From Pycnococcus provasolii (taxonomy: Eukaryota > Chlorophyta > Pseudoscourfieldiophyceae > Pseudoscourfieldiales): DNA of 64,000 bases. The notes under the pieces are model-generated. The model was not told the DNA's origin. It searched no databases and saw only the letters and a program-made list of their open reading frames with translations. Shown here piece after piece: positions 10,428-24,200 of this stretch. Position 1 is the first letter of the stretch; each line of letters begins with the position of its first letter. The position numbers and the translations under genes are program-made. The stretch is from assembly GCA_049487715.1 (NCBI GenBank), contig CP150546.1, positions 1,116,001-1,180,000 of the forward strand, read 5' to 3'.

Positions 10428-11388
10428 GGCGTTTGTTCCAATGATGCGGCGTGTTATGGTTGTCATGCGAGAAGAGTTGGCGTCTTCGAGAAGAAGATAT
10501 AGCAGCTGTATTCTTCACCTCATCGTCTGCGCCCCACTTCTCTGCAGCAAGGTGATAAACGCATAATGTAAACGCATCGTCGTCGTCGTCGTGGCATCGC
10601 TGCGGACTTGATTCATCATCATACAAGTCATGAAGCAGACGGATGAGCCTTCTTCTCCCAGGTCCATCTTCGAGCACGCAGAGATACGTGTTCAGGAAGG
10701 CGACTGCATCGGCACCTGTGAACGAGATTTCATTGTCCGTCCACCATCCCACGAGGTTCGCATCATTCATGCGTGGTGCAATCTGCGCGCGCGCTCTCGC
10801 ATACACTTCATTCACCCACGTCTCTCCGAAGAAGTCGTTTTGCATCCACCCATTTTCGTGCTGGCTCCACGTCGACGCGAGCTGGAGTAGGTGTATGTAC
10901 GAAAAGTTTGTACGTGCTGTTTGTTGTACCGAGCGTGCCGTCCATCCTCCGGCGGCATTGAATCCCCAGTCCATCAGCTGATTTGTGACGTTGTTTGCCC
11001 AGCACACGGTTGCATTCACTGAGCAGTCGCCATATTATTTCGCGTTCATGGCGACGAAGTACGGCGCGACCCCTAGCGACGGTGCAAAGCTGAGAGAATC
11101 TCCTGGACACAGGTGATTTTTGGACGCATTCCTGCACAGGTCAGCCTCTCGCCCATCGACGCCGTCGTCGTATCCTCCGTTGGTGTTGACGTGGTTGACC
11201 GCCCGTATGCGGAACGGTGGATGACTGCCGATATGGCGTTGTTGTTTGTTGTCGATGTCCTCTTTATGTTTTTTGGTGGATGATGATTCTTCCTGAAACG
11301 CGATCGCATAGTACCACCTGGCAGTTTGGTCGTTGTTGTCGTCGGTGGACGGTGGTGCTGCTTGCTGATAGAGTTGTATTGACGACAC
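10408..11388 (-). pseudogene. Glycoside-hydrolase-like (TIM-barrel) gene with in-frame stop
   Basis: One minus-strand frame reads through 11388-10408 with a single TAA at 11035-11037. Upstream of the stop is AVNHVNTNGG and SLGVAPYFVAM. Downstream come LMDWGFNAAGGW, NLVGWWTDNEIS and PGRRRLIRLLHDLYDD. The order (PF..GVNHV, WGFN, W/F-TDNE, PGR..L..FL...Y) recalls bacterial agarase-like glycoside hydrolases, where the DNE glutamate is probably catalytic. That family link is from memory. There is no ATG at the 5' end, and the 3' end is rich in Asp codons. Other genes here use TAA as a real stop, so codon reassignment is unlikely. Best read as a recently inactivated gene. Confidence 0.5.
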
Positions 11389-12268
11389 GGAAAGACGACG
11401 AATGGCTAAGATCGATTAGTAGTCAGATGATGATTATGGCGATCGTTCATGCGAGTGAACGTGTGCATGCTGATGTCCGTCGCGCCCATGGCGAGGGTCA
11501 CCACCGCCTTGCCGTTCGCGAGCCGCCGCTCCTTCGCCCACCAAGGCACTCAGTCCGCGTCGACGTGGGATAACAGCACCACAGCAGCATCCATATTCTC
11601 AACCAGCGCAGGAACATACCTTTGTCCACCATGGATGGCGTCACCAGAACATGTCAGAAGAAACCCACCGAGAATAATTTCAGACTTTGGATTTCATCAG
11701 CTGTCAGGCAGGGGGGGAAAAGAGAACTGAAAAGATGCGTTTAGGGGATCCATGGTATGACCAGGTAGTATAACCAGGTGGTGCCCTGCCCGGGGGAACT
11801 TGGGGATCCCGCTCGGGCCGGGGGCAAACCTGGTTCGGAGAATCCGCGTGTACAACAACTCGCGCACAAGGAGGAGACTCGTCAACGCAGGCTCTCGTAC
11901 TTCAAAACGAAGAACACCGAGCGGAAGGAGATAGTGGACGCGGCACGCGCGTTACCGACGTCACCACCCGCGGCAATCCAGCTGGATGTATACTTTTCTC
12001 TTTTTGATTCACCTTGTAAAAGTACTACGATACATGTAATGTGCATTTCTTTTTTCTCTTTTTCAAAAAGAAATTCTCAATTTTCTTTTCTAGTTACATA
12101 AGGAAGAAGAAGTAGGAAGGTATGTTTGTGCACCCCTATCGATCGATAGTAGTCTATCGGGAAAGAAAACAATTGTGGTGGTGGTGGTGGTGGTGGCGGC
12201 GATAATCCTGATCGATATTTTCCTGGCGATAATCCTCCCAATTCAATTGTTGTTGTTGTCGTTGTTGT
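11389..12268. other. Intergenic/degenerate region
   Basis: On the minus strand around 11690-11450 there is protein-like sequence with stops (for example LANGKAVVTLAMGATD after an in-frame TGA), perhaps more of the adjacent pseudogene. 11700-11830 has short accaggt repeats and gggatcccgctcgg, a 14-mer that recurs near 31757. 11990-12270 is AT-rich with a GGT run (12177-12196) and may hold the dynein 3' UTR. No intact gene seen. Confidence 0.5.
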
Positions 12269-15200
12269 TTATGTAATATTCAGGCACAGTGCCACGCCGC
12301 TAAGCACCCAGTGGCTGCTGTGCTCGCTCGTCGATAGATTGGCGTCGAAGACCCAACCCTTACCCATGGCATTGCGCCTCGCCTGCGTCACGTACACGGG
12401 GCATAGGTACGAATTCGCGAGCTTGAGCTTGTTCGCCTCGATCGGGATGAGCTGCAGGATGGGAAGCTCCTCCACCAAAATCTTCGGACGCTGCTTGCAC
12501 AACTCGCTCGTGTCGTGGTCCCATCCGGCACCCTCGAGGTACAGGCCCTCGATGTAGCATCCGTGCTTGAGCTTCTCGCCAACCTGCGAAGAGTTCGTGA
12601 ACTTCGTCACCTTTGTGTACAGCGTTGACTTGTCCAAAGGCCATCCACGGTCTCGGCACGCCGTCTGCACGAGAGCAGCCAAGTACGTCTCCGGAACGTG
12701 CAGGCCGCTGAGCCACATCACGGCTGGCTCGCCCACCTCGACCCACGACGAGTACTGCTTGAAGCGCCTCTCGAACCAAAGCATCCAGCTTGCCAAACCC
12801 TTCTCCGTTTCGGGGTTCAGCTTCGCCCACATCGACGGCAGCTGGCCGTTGAACAGCGACGTGCCGAGCGCGTCGAGGTCCGCGCTCATGCCAATCTCGC
12901 CGATGAGCGCACGCTGCAGGCTGATCAAGCTGCTCTTCATCTTTTCGAGGAGAACGTTGTAGCGTTCGAGCTCCTGCAGCAGCACCACGGAGGTGGGCGA
13001 TGGGACGCCCATCTCCTTGCGGATGATGTTCATGTCGAAAGGAACGGGAACCTTGTTCATCACATCACGCGCAACGTTCGCGATGATGTCCTCGCGGCTC
13101 AAGCCTCCGCCGTCGCTCGTCGCGCGCGGCTGCAGTGACACGAGATTCGTCCACGTCTCCCTGGCGGAGTTGGTGTAGTAGCTCATGTCCGCATTCGCGT
13201 GAAGTCCAAACACCTCCGGGCTCTGCACGAGCGGGAGGGTCTCGATCGCCTTCAGGTAGCTGTCGCGCGATCCGTTGGGAGGCACGCGGTACTCGACGTC
13301 TCCCTTCTTGTAGAAGAAGAACGGCTGGAATGTGTCGAAGAGGAAGTCGCCGAGGTACTCGTCGAGGTACGTCACGAGGATGCGCCGATCGTATCCGTCG
13401 GCAACGCGGCCGCCGTACATAGCCTCGCCAATGAGGTAACGCAGCGTGCCCCACGGGATCTGATCGTCGCCATTCTCGAAAGCCTTCGTCAGGTACGTGC
13501 TGATGAGAAGATTGGAAATGCGGAAGTCCGTCTCGTTGAAGTCAATGAACACGTTCCAGCCGAGCTTTCCGTACTTGCGGCGCTCCTGGACCACGGCGTG
13601 GAAGGTGGCGAGCACGTACACGAGCGGACGGAACGCGCTGTGCGGGCACTCCGCCAGCGTGTCCTCGGTGAGCTTCGAGTACGACGCGCGCATGTTCAGC
13701 TTCAGTCCGTTGGGTGGCTCCGTGACAACCTTAAGAGATCGCTGCAGCACACCCAGCGGGAAGGCGTCCGTCGGGTCCGTCGTGAGCCAGACGCGGAAGT
13801 CTGCGTGCACGTTGCCGCGCGTGTAGATGCGCTCGAGAATCTTCTCCATCGTCTTCAGCCACTTGGGCAGCAGGTGGCAGTTCTGGAGCATGACCCAGAG
13901 GCCGCGCTGCGCTCCCGTCTCGAGGAATTCCTGCGCCTTGGGGCCCATGCCCTGTCCAAGCGCCATGTACTTCAGCTTCGCGCCTGGCTTGAATCCCATC
14001 TCCTCGCCGAGCTTAAACACGTCGAACGCCGGGTCGGCGCCAGGGCTGAGCACGAACACCACGGGCGTGCCGTTCGTCGTCTGCGCGTAGATGCGGTTGT
14101 AGTCGAGCACGGGAGGCTGCACGTATCTCTCGCCCATCTTCTGGATGACAAAGCGCGTCACGCACACCATCACGCGGTCAATGCGCAGGCAGCGCATGAG
14201 GCACATCTTTTCAAAGGCGTTCACCTTGTCCTCAAATCCTCCAGGCATCGTCTCGTCCTCCGGCGTCTCCGCGTCGTAGTACGCCTGCCACTCCTTGCCG
14301 TTCGATTCCACGTGATCGGCAATCTTCGCGAACGGGTGGTCCGGTCCCGCCTCCTTGCCAATCTCCGTGAGACGCATGAGGTCCTCCCAGCCTTGTGCAG
14401 GCCACCAGGCGTACGGGCACGTGCGCGAGCTCTTCTCCAGCGACAGGTTTCCCTTGAGGAAAAAGTCGAGCTGCGCCGGATTGATCTCGCCGTCAGCCTG
14501 CAGAATGCGAAGCGTCATCTGGAAGCTGAACATCAGCTTGTGAGTCTCGAAGAGACCCAGGCAGGTGTAGTTGTACACGTCGAAGGTGAGCTGGTCGATG
14601 ATGTTGCGCAGGCGCCCGTCGACCGTGGCATCCTTCTTCGCATTCTGAAGCGAAAGAGAGAAGACGCCAAGATAGCTGCCAAGGCTGTACTCGTACATGT
14701 TGGAGATGTTCGAGAGCGCCTCAATGACGAAGAAGAGAACGGAGCCTCTGTGCGCCGCGGGCGTGTACTTGCGCCGCACCACCTCGATCTCATCCTTCGT
14801 CACCGTCGCCTGCTGCAGCTTCGCGCTGATCTCGGTGGCATTCGCCTTCGTCGCCTCGAGAGTGGCAATGAGCTCCGTGTTGTCGAGAATATTGCCCGTG
14901 GCGTTCGAGAGCTCGCGAAGCAGCGTGTCCTCGAGCTGCTTGAGCAGCGCCGCGGAGTCGCTCATCTCCTTCACGAGCTCCTCGCGCTGCGCCTCCAGGT
15001 CAGGCCTCTCGTGCTTCACCGTCACATTCAAAAGCTGGTCGCGCAGTCCCTCCTGCGTGACGCTGTAGTTGATGACGGCCAGCTTGCCCTGGATTTCAGG
15101 ACCGTAGAACGGGTTGCTCAGCTTCGTGCACATGTAGAGGCGGAACGTCGGATCCACCTCCACGTCCTTGTCTCCGATGCGAACCTGCGGCTTGCCCTGC

Positions 15201-18200
15201 GCCGTGTACGTGTAGTTCCTCTCCACCACGGGGTCGATGACGGGGTCGATGTACTCGTCACAGTTCTCGAAGAGGAAGGGGAAGCCGTACTGCACCGCAA
15301 GCTCGAGCTGCTTGAGGAAGTCGGGGTCGTTGAACGTCTTCACCTTGCCCTCAAGCTGCTTCCCCTCCTTCGTCTTGAGCCACGTAATCGCCTGCAGCTG
15401 CGGGTCAATGCAAAGTGCGTACCGCGACGCGCGCATCGTCAAAATGCCATTCTGCACCGAAAGCTCGTCCGAGGGGAGGCCCTGGGCAGCCCAAATACCA
15501 ATCTCCACATCGTCCGTGAGCAGCGATTCGACGCGGAACGGCTCGGACTTGGGAATTTTGCGCTCCTTAACGTCGCCCTGCCACTTGTCGTACACCATTT
15601 CAACGCGGAAGTCGTACGTGAAGCCACCGACGTACGACAGGAACGCGGACGAGAGAAGGCAGTCTCCGAGAAGGCGCTCCTTGCGCGCGTCGAGCTCCGT
15701 GACATCCTTGCTCCAGCGCTCGCGCTCGGAGCCGAGACCTGCAATGAGCTTGCTCGCCGCCGCGAGACGCTTCTCCATGAGGTCCGCTTTCTCCTTCAGC
15801 TCCTGAGCCTCGGAATTTTTCTCGGAGAACTGCGCCTGCAGCTCCGCCAGCTGCGCGCTCAGGCTGGCCACCTCCTCCTTCGTTTTCGCCAAATCCTTCG
15901 TCGCCTGACGGAGCATCTTCTCAGCTTCCGCCACCTTGGCGCGCTTGGGCGCAACCGTTCTGGCCACCGCGTTGTAGTGAATCATCGCGTCCACCCACCG
16001 GAACAGTCCTGCACCGGCTGCCGAAACGTTCTTCAGCTCGGCGTAGTTGAACTTCGGATTGCTCATGTAGCCCGTCTTGATGGACTTGACCATCTTGTCG
16101 GAGATGGCATCCTTGTCGTACTCAATCAGCGAGCGCAGGAAGTTGGTGTCAGACATCAGCGCCTTGGCACTCTTCCAGCTCACGTCTTTAATTCCCTTCA
16201 GAATTACAACGCACTCGGCAACTTTCTGAACCAAGTCCGGAGGCTTGGAGAAGGATTTGATCTCGTTGATGTCATCCTTCTTCAGACTGCTCAGCGCATC
16301 AGCCGCCGCCTCGAGTGCTGGAATCGCCTCGGCAAGAGCCGCCTCGGCATCCTCCTTTTCGACGGCAATGACGTCAGATTGCTCAGTGAGTGCCGCCTCC
16401 TTCTCGGTTGCGATCTGGCTCTTCGCCTCCACGTCCGCCGTATTCACGGTGATCACCTCGATGAGTTCGTTCACCTCCTTGGTTTTTGCGTCAACCACGA
16501 CTTTCGCCTCCGTCAATTCGACTTCCATCTCGGCAACTTCCTTGGCAGCCTGAATGAGTTTCTGCAAACCGCCATCCAAACGCTCCTTCATCGCCTGAAC
16601 ATTCTCGCGGTTGTTGCCCAGCATGCTCTTGTAGTTCGCCACAAAGTCAAGGTAGTTTTTAGGCGTGACGAAGTTCGACCGGCGAAGGCGTTCGAAAAAC
16701 TGCTCAGAGTAGTTGCGCGCGCTCTGGTGCACGAGAACCATGTGATCGACGATCGACGGCCGAACCTTCTCGGGAAGCTCCGTCTCGGCGAGGAATGTCT
16801 CCGCGACGATGTGAAGCGCCTGCTCGGGCCATGGCATGAGCCAGTCGATGACGGCTCCCGAAATAAGACCGGGGAAGTTGCGGCACCTCGTACGCAGCGT
16901 CTCTCCCACGGGCGACATGGCAAGCACGACGTGCAAATTACTCCGGCACTTGTCGCAGTAGTACTTCCACAGCGCCTCTCGTGAGTCGGGCAGATTCTGC
17001 TTTTGCACCTCCTCACGAACGCCGTTGATGCACCCCTCCTTCTCGTCCTCGGCGTACATGCCAGGCACCACACCGCTCGTGAGCATGTTGTTGACGCTTT
17101 CGAGGAAGCCCTCCTCGGCGACGTGGCCATCGGTGAACAGGAAGATCATCGGCTTGTTGTTTGCGCCCAATTCGCCGTACAGTGTCTTCAAATCTTCACG
17201 GAAGGAGTTTTCGTCGTACCCACGCGTGAGGGTGATGGAAAAGATTCCGCAGCTGGCGACGTAGGCACTGAGGCGCGTGAGGCTCTGCTTGCCACTTCCA
17301 CCGACGCCAACCAGGAGCATATTTCCGAACGGGAGTCTCAGCGTGCGCTGCACGCGAGTCAGGTGCTCGAGAGCATCCTCGAAGAACACCAGATTCATCG
17401 CCTTGTTGTTCTCGTTGTACGACGCGAGGAAATTCTCGAACATCGGCTTGATGTCATCGTACGTGCCGAGATCCTCGTACAGGCGAGGCTCGTTTGACGT
17501 GGGCGGTGCACCCGTTGCCTGGTCGCCGAGAGCGCCGATAATGGCGGGTGCGGTGGCGTAGTCGCCGAACAGGATGGGGTCGGCGAGCACCTCCTCGCTC
17601 TCGGACGGGTACGTCGCCTTGACCGCCGTGGAAATCTGGCTGATGACCACGTCGCGATCCTCGTCGCTGATGAGACGATCGTGGAAGACTCGCAGCATTT
17701 CGTTGCGCCACAGGCGAACGAATTTCGCCGAAGTGTCAACCTTATCCACGGTGGAGAGCAGCACGCCCTCGTAGACGCGAGAAAGGTCGCGAAGGTTGAA
17801 GATGTACACGAAGCGGCTCGGCGTGGGAGGCAGCTTCTCGATGATGTGATTGTACACGCTCAGCGTTGCTCCCGTCAGCTGCTTCGCCGCACTTTGAATG
17901 TCAACGCTCAGCTTCAGCGCGTGTGCCACAATAATCTGCTCGTAGATTCCAGTCAGACTGGCATTGGACGGGAAGCTGATCTCGAATATGCTGAACAGGC
18001 TCATGTAGCGCGGGTCGAGCGGATTTCTCGCACCGCCGGGCGGTCCCATGCTCGACACGTGCACGAGATCCTTCAGATTCTTCCAGTTCAGCTCCTTGCC
18101 TCGGTCGTACAAACCCTTGCGCTCGACGAGCATCTTCAGCATAGCGATGGGCTGCATCGTGCCGTACGTGTCACGGAACGGCATGGAGCAGTCATCGCAC

Positions 18201-21200
18201 CACACGATGAGCTTCTTTCCCGTGGGCGGCCCGAACGTGTCCTTCGTGCGCTTCTCCACGCTTCCCTCAACCTGAGTCTGCACATCCCTGGAGGAGGTTC
18301 GGCTGGAGAAGTTCATGACGAGGCTGCTGAATTTGGCAGGATCGCGCGACTTGAGGTAGCCGGCAATCGTCACCGTCTTGGCGGAGCCAGACTCTCCCAC
18401 AAACATGGTGGGGCGGCCGAAAGCCACCTGGTTGTCCAGCAGCCACTCGCTTCGCACCGTGTCGATGGTTGGCACGAGGATGTCCGAGAAGCGCCCGCTC
18501 TCGGGAGGCGTGTACTCGGGAACGCGCGAGCTCCACGACGCCCATTTCTCCTCCTTGGGATTGAACACGTAGTCGTACAGCGACTTGTTCGGAAGCTGGG
18601 CGGCGGGTAGGAAGTCGCCGTCCTGCGTTCCCATGCCCGACAACTTCTTGACAAAGGCATCGAAACGGTCGCGGTCTTGCACGACGCTGTCCTGCACAAT
18701 CGTGGAGCCAATCGACCAAATGAGGCAGTAGATGAACGCGGACTCGAGCACCGTTGGATCCACCTCTGCATCCGCGGAGCTCTGGTCATCCTCAACGAGC
18801 AGTGCGGCAAGCATGTTGCACAGCTGCGTGATCATGTTCAAGTTGGTGAGCGGCAGGGCGCGCTTCGGCGGCGCGGTGATGGTGTCATCCTCCACGCCGT
18901 CGAGAACAAAGTCGAGACAGAGCTGAGCGTACTTGTCGAAGAGCCCGGAGAGGATCTGCGATTCCGCCTCACTCTGGCGTGCGGCGAGCCATCGCTGCAC
19001 AAAGGGGCGCCACCCGAGGTTGCGGCTGTCAACATACACCATGCCACATCGGCTGATGGTGGCTGGGGATGCGTACTGCAGGTCGAACACCTCGAACAGC
19101 AGCTTCACGTAATTCTGAAGGCGAATGCGCTCACCGTTTGGCAGTGTGAGCAGCTTGTTGTCGTCCATGACGCTGTTCATGTTCTCGACCCAAAGTGCGT
19201 CGACGTCGCCGTCGAAGACAATGTACCGCCTCTCATCCTTGCCTGGCGGGAGCGGCTTGTTCAGCTCGCGGAAGATGTTCGACAGCAGGCCGTCCGTCCA
19301 ATCGCGCGTCTCCGGGTCGAGCACGCCGTAGAGCTCGCTGACGGGAATCGCCTTCGGGTTGATGCGGTGAAGCTTTGTCGGCTGCCCCATCTTCCCCTGC
19401 GCGTTTGCGAGCGTTTGGATGATGACGGACTTGCCTCCCTGCGTCTGCCCCACTACCATCGTCGTGTGGCGGGTGACCATCGTCTCGTACAGCTGCACCA
19501 CCTTGTCCACCTGATCGCCCTGCGCGGTGAGAACGACGTAGTTGTTTTCCGCGAGGTTGTTCTCAATGAGGTCGTTGAGCGTCTCGTAGCGAACGCGCGG
19601 CACGTCGAGCGAGGGGAAGAGATCGGAGATGAGTCCGCGGAAGAGAGGCACGTCGTCGAAGACAAACTTGGGCATGTTGTTGTCGCGCAGGGCGCGCATC
19701 ATGACAACCGCCTCGTCGAGGTCAGGCGATCCGCGCTTCAGCGAGCCAGCCATCACCAGCACGGACTTGAGGGCACGCAGGCCAAAGTCGTAGTGGTACT
19801 GCTTCGACAGCTGCTCGCGCGCAAGCTTGTACAGCACAACCATCTTCTTCGCCAGCACGCGAGCGACGTCGAATCCCTCGGAGAGGAGCATGATTTCGCA
19901 AATCACCTGCAGGTCGGGCACAACCATCGTCACGGGGCGGAACAGCGCCTTGAGGTTGTCGGGAAGCTCCGATCGGCCGGCGTAGCCGGGGTTCATGGTG
20001 ATGAAGATTCCCGTCGTGGGAATGAGCGCAATTTCGTTGCCCTCGAAGGAGAAGCGAGTCTGGTTGTTCTTCAGCGCCTCCTGAATCGTCTTCACCTGCG
20101 AACTCACAACAGAAAGCACCTCCGGCTCGATACGGTTGAACTCGTCGAAGCATCCCCACGCTCCCGTCTGCACAAGACCGCTGAAAATGCTCGCCATCGC
20201 CTTGAAGTCGAGACCCTCGCCGCAGTTGAACACCACGCACAGCAGTGCCATGCTCTTCGCGAGATCCTTCGTCGTCTCCGTCTTTCCCGTTCCGGCGGGT
20301 CCCGCCGGGGCGCCACCCAGACGGTACGTCAGCGCTGTCGTCAGCGTCATGTAGCAGCGATCCGTCAGCGGCGTGATGACGAGGCGTCCGTTGAGTCCCA
20401 TGTACTCGAATCCAAAGTAGAATTCACCCGTGCACTGGTTGATCACGATGTCGTCCTTGCTTCGATCCCACAGGAATCGCAGCTGGCTTTCCCACGAAAA
20501 TTCGCGCGGGTCCATGATGGAGTCGCGCACGAAGGTGTCGATGATGTCGCGCCCGTGCACCTCGATAATGATCAGCTGGTTCACGCTCATTCGCGTCATC
20601 TTCGAGATGTCCGAACGCACCATCATCGTCAGCTCCTGCAGCTGCTTCGTGAGCTTTGCCGTCCAGTCCTTCATGCCGTGCTTGTCGCCCTTGCGCACGC
20701 GTTCAAACACGTCGAGCGTCTCCCACGTCCACCAGATCTGCGATCCCACAAGCGTCACCATGCCAAGGTTCTGCTGAATCCACTGCGTTCGTTTTGTCGT
20801 TGCGTAGTAGAAGACGCCCTCCTTGGCGATTGTGTGAAGTGACGCGCGCATCTCCTGCTCCACGCCGAGCATCCAGACCTCCACGGGGCCCTCTGTTGTC
20901 GCGGGCGTTCTGAGCTCGTAGCTCTCGCCCTCGGAGGACTCCATGCCGGTCACAGTCTTATTTCCGCGCCCGAAACGGAAGAGCGCGCAGTTATCGTACA
21001 GCTTGAGCAGGTGCTCTTGCACCGCGGTGGGATCGCTGCTTCCTAAGATAGAAAGCAACTCGTCATCGCTAAGGAAGTAGAAGCGCGGGAAGGACATGCG
21101 CTTGGCATCCAGGTACTCGCTCAGGCTCTTCTGACACGAGTCGAGCGAGTCAATCAGACCCTGCAGCATCTCCAACCGGCCGTCGACGGAGCACGCCTCC

Positions 21201-24200
21201 AAAACGCTGCTATTCTTAGACGTGTCAGCCATGATTTTCTTGTACGTCTTGTCAATCTTGTCGAAACGCTTCGCCTCTTCGGGGAGCTGCAGCCGAATGT
21301 CGTCGGAACCTATGAAAATGCTCGACAGGTACAGCCACTTTCGCTGCGCCTGCATCCAAGCTTCGATCACCTCGCCAATCAAGCTGAGGGAGCCTTCCCA
21401 TTTGCGAACCTCGTTCAGGAACGGTTTGACAAACCGAGAAGCCATCATTGATTGGATATTCAAGCCTTGGTCCTCCAAAGTCAGAACAATGTCTTCGGTG
21501 GAGCGTAGCATGTATCCCATCTCCTCCTGTCCCGTCTTTTTGAACAGGCTGAATCGCTGCTCTTTCCAAACCTCGCCAAGCTTTTTGATTTCGCTTTCGA
21601 TGGTAAGTTCCTTTGCCGCCGCGGACACCATCTCCGTGATTTCGTCCTTGAAATGATGCAGCTGCAAGGCGAAAAGATCCTTGAGTGTGAATGTTTTGGG
21701 ATCCATGGAAAATGTCTGTCCCGTGATTTCCATGAGCTGATCCCAGTGGCGCTTCCGAAGAGCGTCCGACTTGAGGTCTGTGATCAGAGGCAGCGAGCTG
21801 CCGAAACCAACGATTGTTTCCTGCACTTGCTCGAATAACGGCATCAACCCCAAGCCGTCCTCCTCCTTCAACTTTTTCATCTTCTTCTGCAGCTCCTTGT
21901 TCGAGCTGATGATACTCGACGTGTCCAGCTCTGCCCAGAGCATGCTAGACCCGGATGCCACCGCCTGCACGTGCTCCGCGTACACGTCATAGCATTTCTT
22001 CTGGTTTTTCAGCTCCGTGTCCACCTCATTCAGCTCAGGGTAGCTTGTCAGCGGCAAATCGAACAGCTTCTCAGCCAGAACGAGTGCGTCGCGCGTCGCC
22101 TGCTTCTCCGCCGACTCGTCGAGGAACTTCTTCAGCAAAATCAGGCCATCGTCCAAGTTGACGTCGGGGATGCCAGGACCCTCGGTCCTCAGCCGTTCCT
22201 TGAGTTCGCGGCACGCCTCGGCAAACTCGAGAACCTGCTCCTGCGTAATCTCGGCGAAGTCCTCCTTGATTTCGTCCAGCGATTCGTCAACTTTCTCCGC
22301 CTCCTCACGAAGCTTTGTCCACTCGTCCTGCAATGCGCGTGCCCTCGCCGCCTCCTCCGCGAAGTCGAGCGCATACAGTTCACGCGTGCGATGTCTCTCC
22401 TCCAAGTCGAGGTATTCGAGCTCCACGCTCATGCTATCCGAGCGAACCTCCGCGATGTTGTTCAGAACACCCTTCAGCTCCTCCAGCGTCTCCGGCTGCA
22501 CCGCAAGGCCGTCTCTAATGCGCGTGATGCGGTCGTACAGCGCTTGGGTGCTCGCCGTGTCGAGTGCGTTCATCGACGTGCCGATCGCTTTGATCCAAGC
22601 GAGTGCCTCCTGCCTGACGGCGCTTGACAGCGGCGCGACGCTCACCAGAATGAAGTCGCACTCCACATCCTTGTGCGCAGCCACGTCATCGGAAGCCTTG
22701 CTGTACTTGGAAAGCTTCACCTCCCACTCTGCACACGACGGCGTCTTCGCCGCGAAGCGATCCAGTACCGCCTGGCGATCCACCTTCCAGAGATTTGAGT
22801 GCCGGCGCCACGAGTCGAGGTAGCGATTGACGTTGCTGACGCTGCGCTGTGCGCTGTGATTCAGGGAGAGAATTGCCTTGATGACGAGGGGGCTGGCGGC
22901 AATGTCGCGGTAGAAGTTAAAAACGAAGGGCTCGTCGTCGTCATTGCCGCTGAGCGGTCGCTGCTCCGGCGTCTCGATGCAGCTGCGATCCATCCACCGC
23001 ACGAACGGACGGCAGCTCTCGACGAGATTGCGCACGAGACGGCCCAAAAATTTCTGCACTTCATTCATCGGAGGCTGGCTGGTAATCTCCGGGTTCGACA
23101 GCGTTGCGGCAATCTTGAATAGCGGAGGCATGCGATGTCTTCCGAGAAGGGCGCGGTGGTGGTTCGAGCGAATGAATATCATCGTGTTGAACGTGCTCAT
23201 GCCATTCAGAACCATCGTATTCAGCGCCTGGTAGATTTTTCTCTCAAAGAATCTGTAGTAGCCAAACAGCTGCTCGCTCTTTCCCGTGTTGGTGCCAACG
23301 ACCGTCTCTTCCACCTTGCCCAGCAGGTCAGGGATGCGTCGATACTCACGCACAAGCTCGTCGACAGTCTCCATGCGACGACGCTCACACGCGTCGAAAA
23401 ACTCCTGCAGATCATGCACCTCAACGTCGTCGCGGATGCCGCCCACGCCCGGTTTTTCGGACAGATCCTCGATGATATTGCTATTTTCGATGCTCTTGAT
23501 GACTTGGTCTATGATCGAAGCCTTCTTCGCAACTTGTGAGACAAGTGACTGGAAGTCCGCGATCGCCTTCTGGCAAGTGCCAATGAACTCAGGAATGCCG
23601 AGCGAGTTCCAGTTTAGCGGCGAAAATCCGGGGTCGAGCACTCTTTCCAGACGCTCCAACCTCGCACTAAAAAGCTCCTTCTCAATCGGAAGGAGGTCTG
23701 TCGTCACCTCCGCGAAGCTCTTGAGCATCTCTGTGATGCCCTCCACGTAGCCGTGATACTTGTCCTCCTGCAGGCTCACATTCAACGCAGTCTCCGGGAT
23801 GTGAAAGCCCATACGATCCAAGTACCTCGTCTCGCGGATCAAGCGCGTGAGGTCCGTGTGAAAGTTCACCTCAACAGTGCCGTCGGCAGCACGCCGAATG
23901 ATTGGCTGCTTCAAGTGCGCCATCGTGTTCAGGTCCACGGCGTCCGCCCAAGTCGTGAAGTGTTCGCGCTCGTAGTTCATCATAGCACGCGCGAGCTCGA
24001 TGTACTTGCGGCGCACCGTCTGCCCAGTCTCGTGCGAGAGCAGCTCGTCTTCCATAGCCTCGAAGTGCATCTGCATGGTCGCCTTCACGCGCTGAAACAG
24101 GCTGCGAGACCAGTTGATGGAACCCGCGACCGTGCTCTGGTTGCGCGTCAGGGGCGGGTTGTCCTTCTGCAGGCGGAACAGCTCGGCGGTCATGTCAATC

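Noticed and set aside
11035-11037. TAA as a reassigned sense codon
   Set aside because: Dynein uses TAA as its stop in the same window and no other gene needs read-through.
11806-11819. 14-mer gggatcccgctcgg shared with 31757-31770 as a transposon end
   Set aside because: Flanks do not match and no inverted partner or target duplication was found.
13199-16984. 1261-codon open frame antisense to dynein (also 18677-20842 and 23753-25612)
   Set aside because: Mirror of GC-biased third positions in the dynein gene; composition is Leu/Arg/His/Val-rich with no domains, while the sense strand has clear motor motifs.
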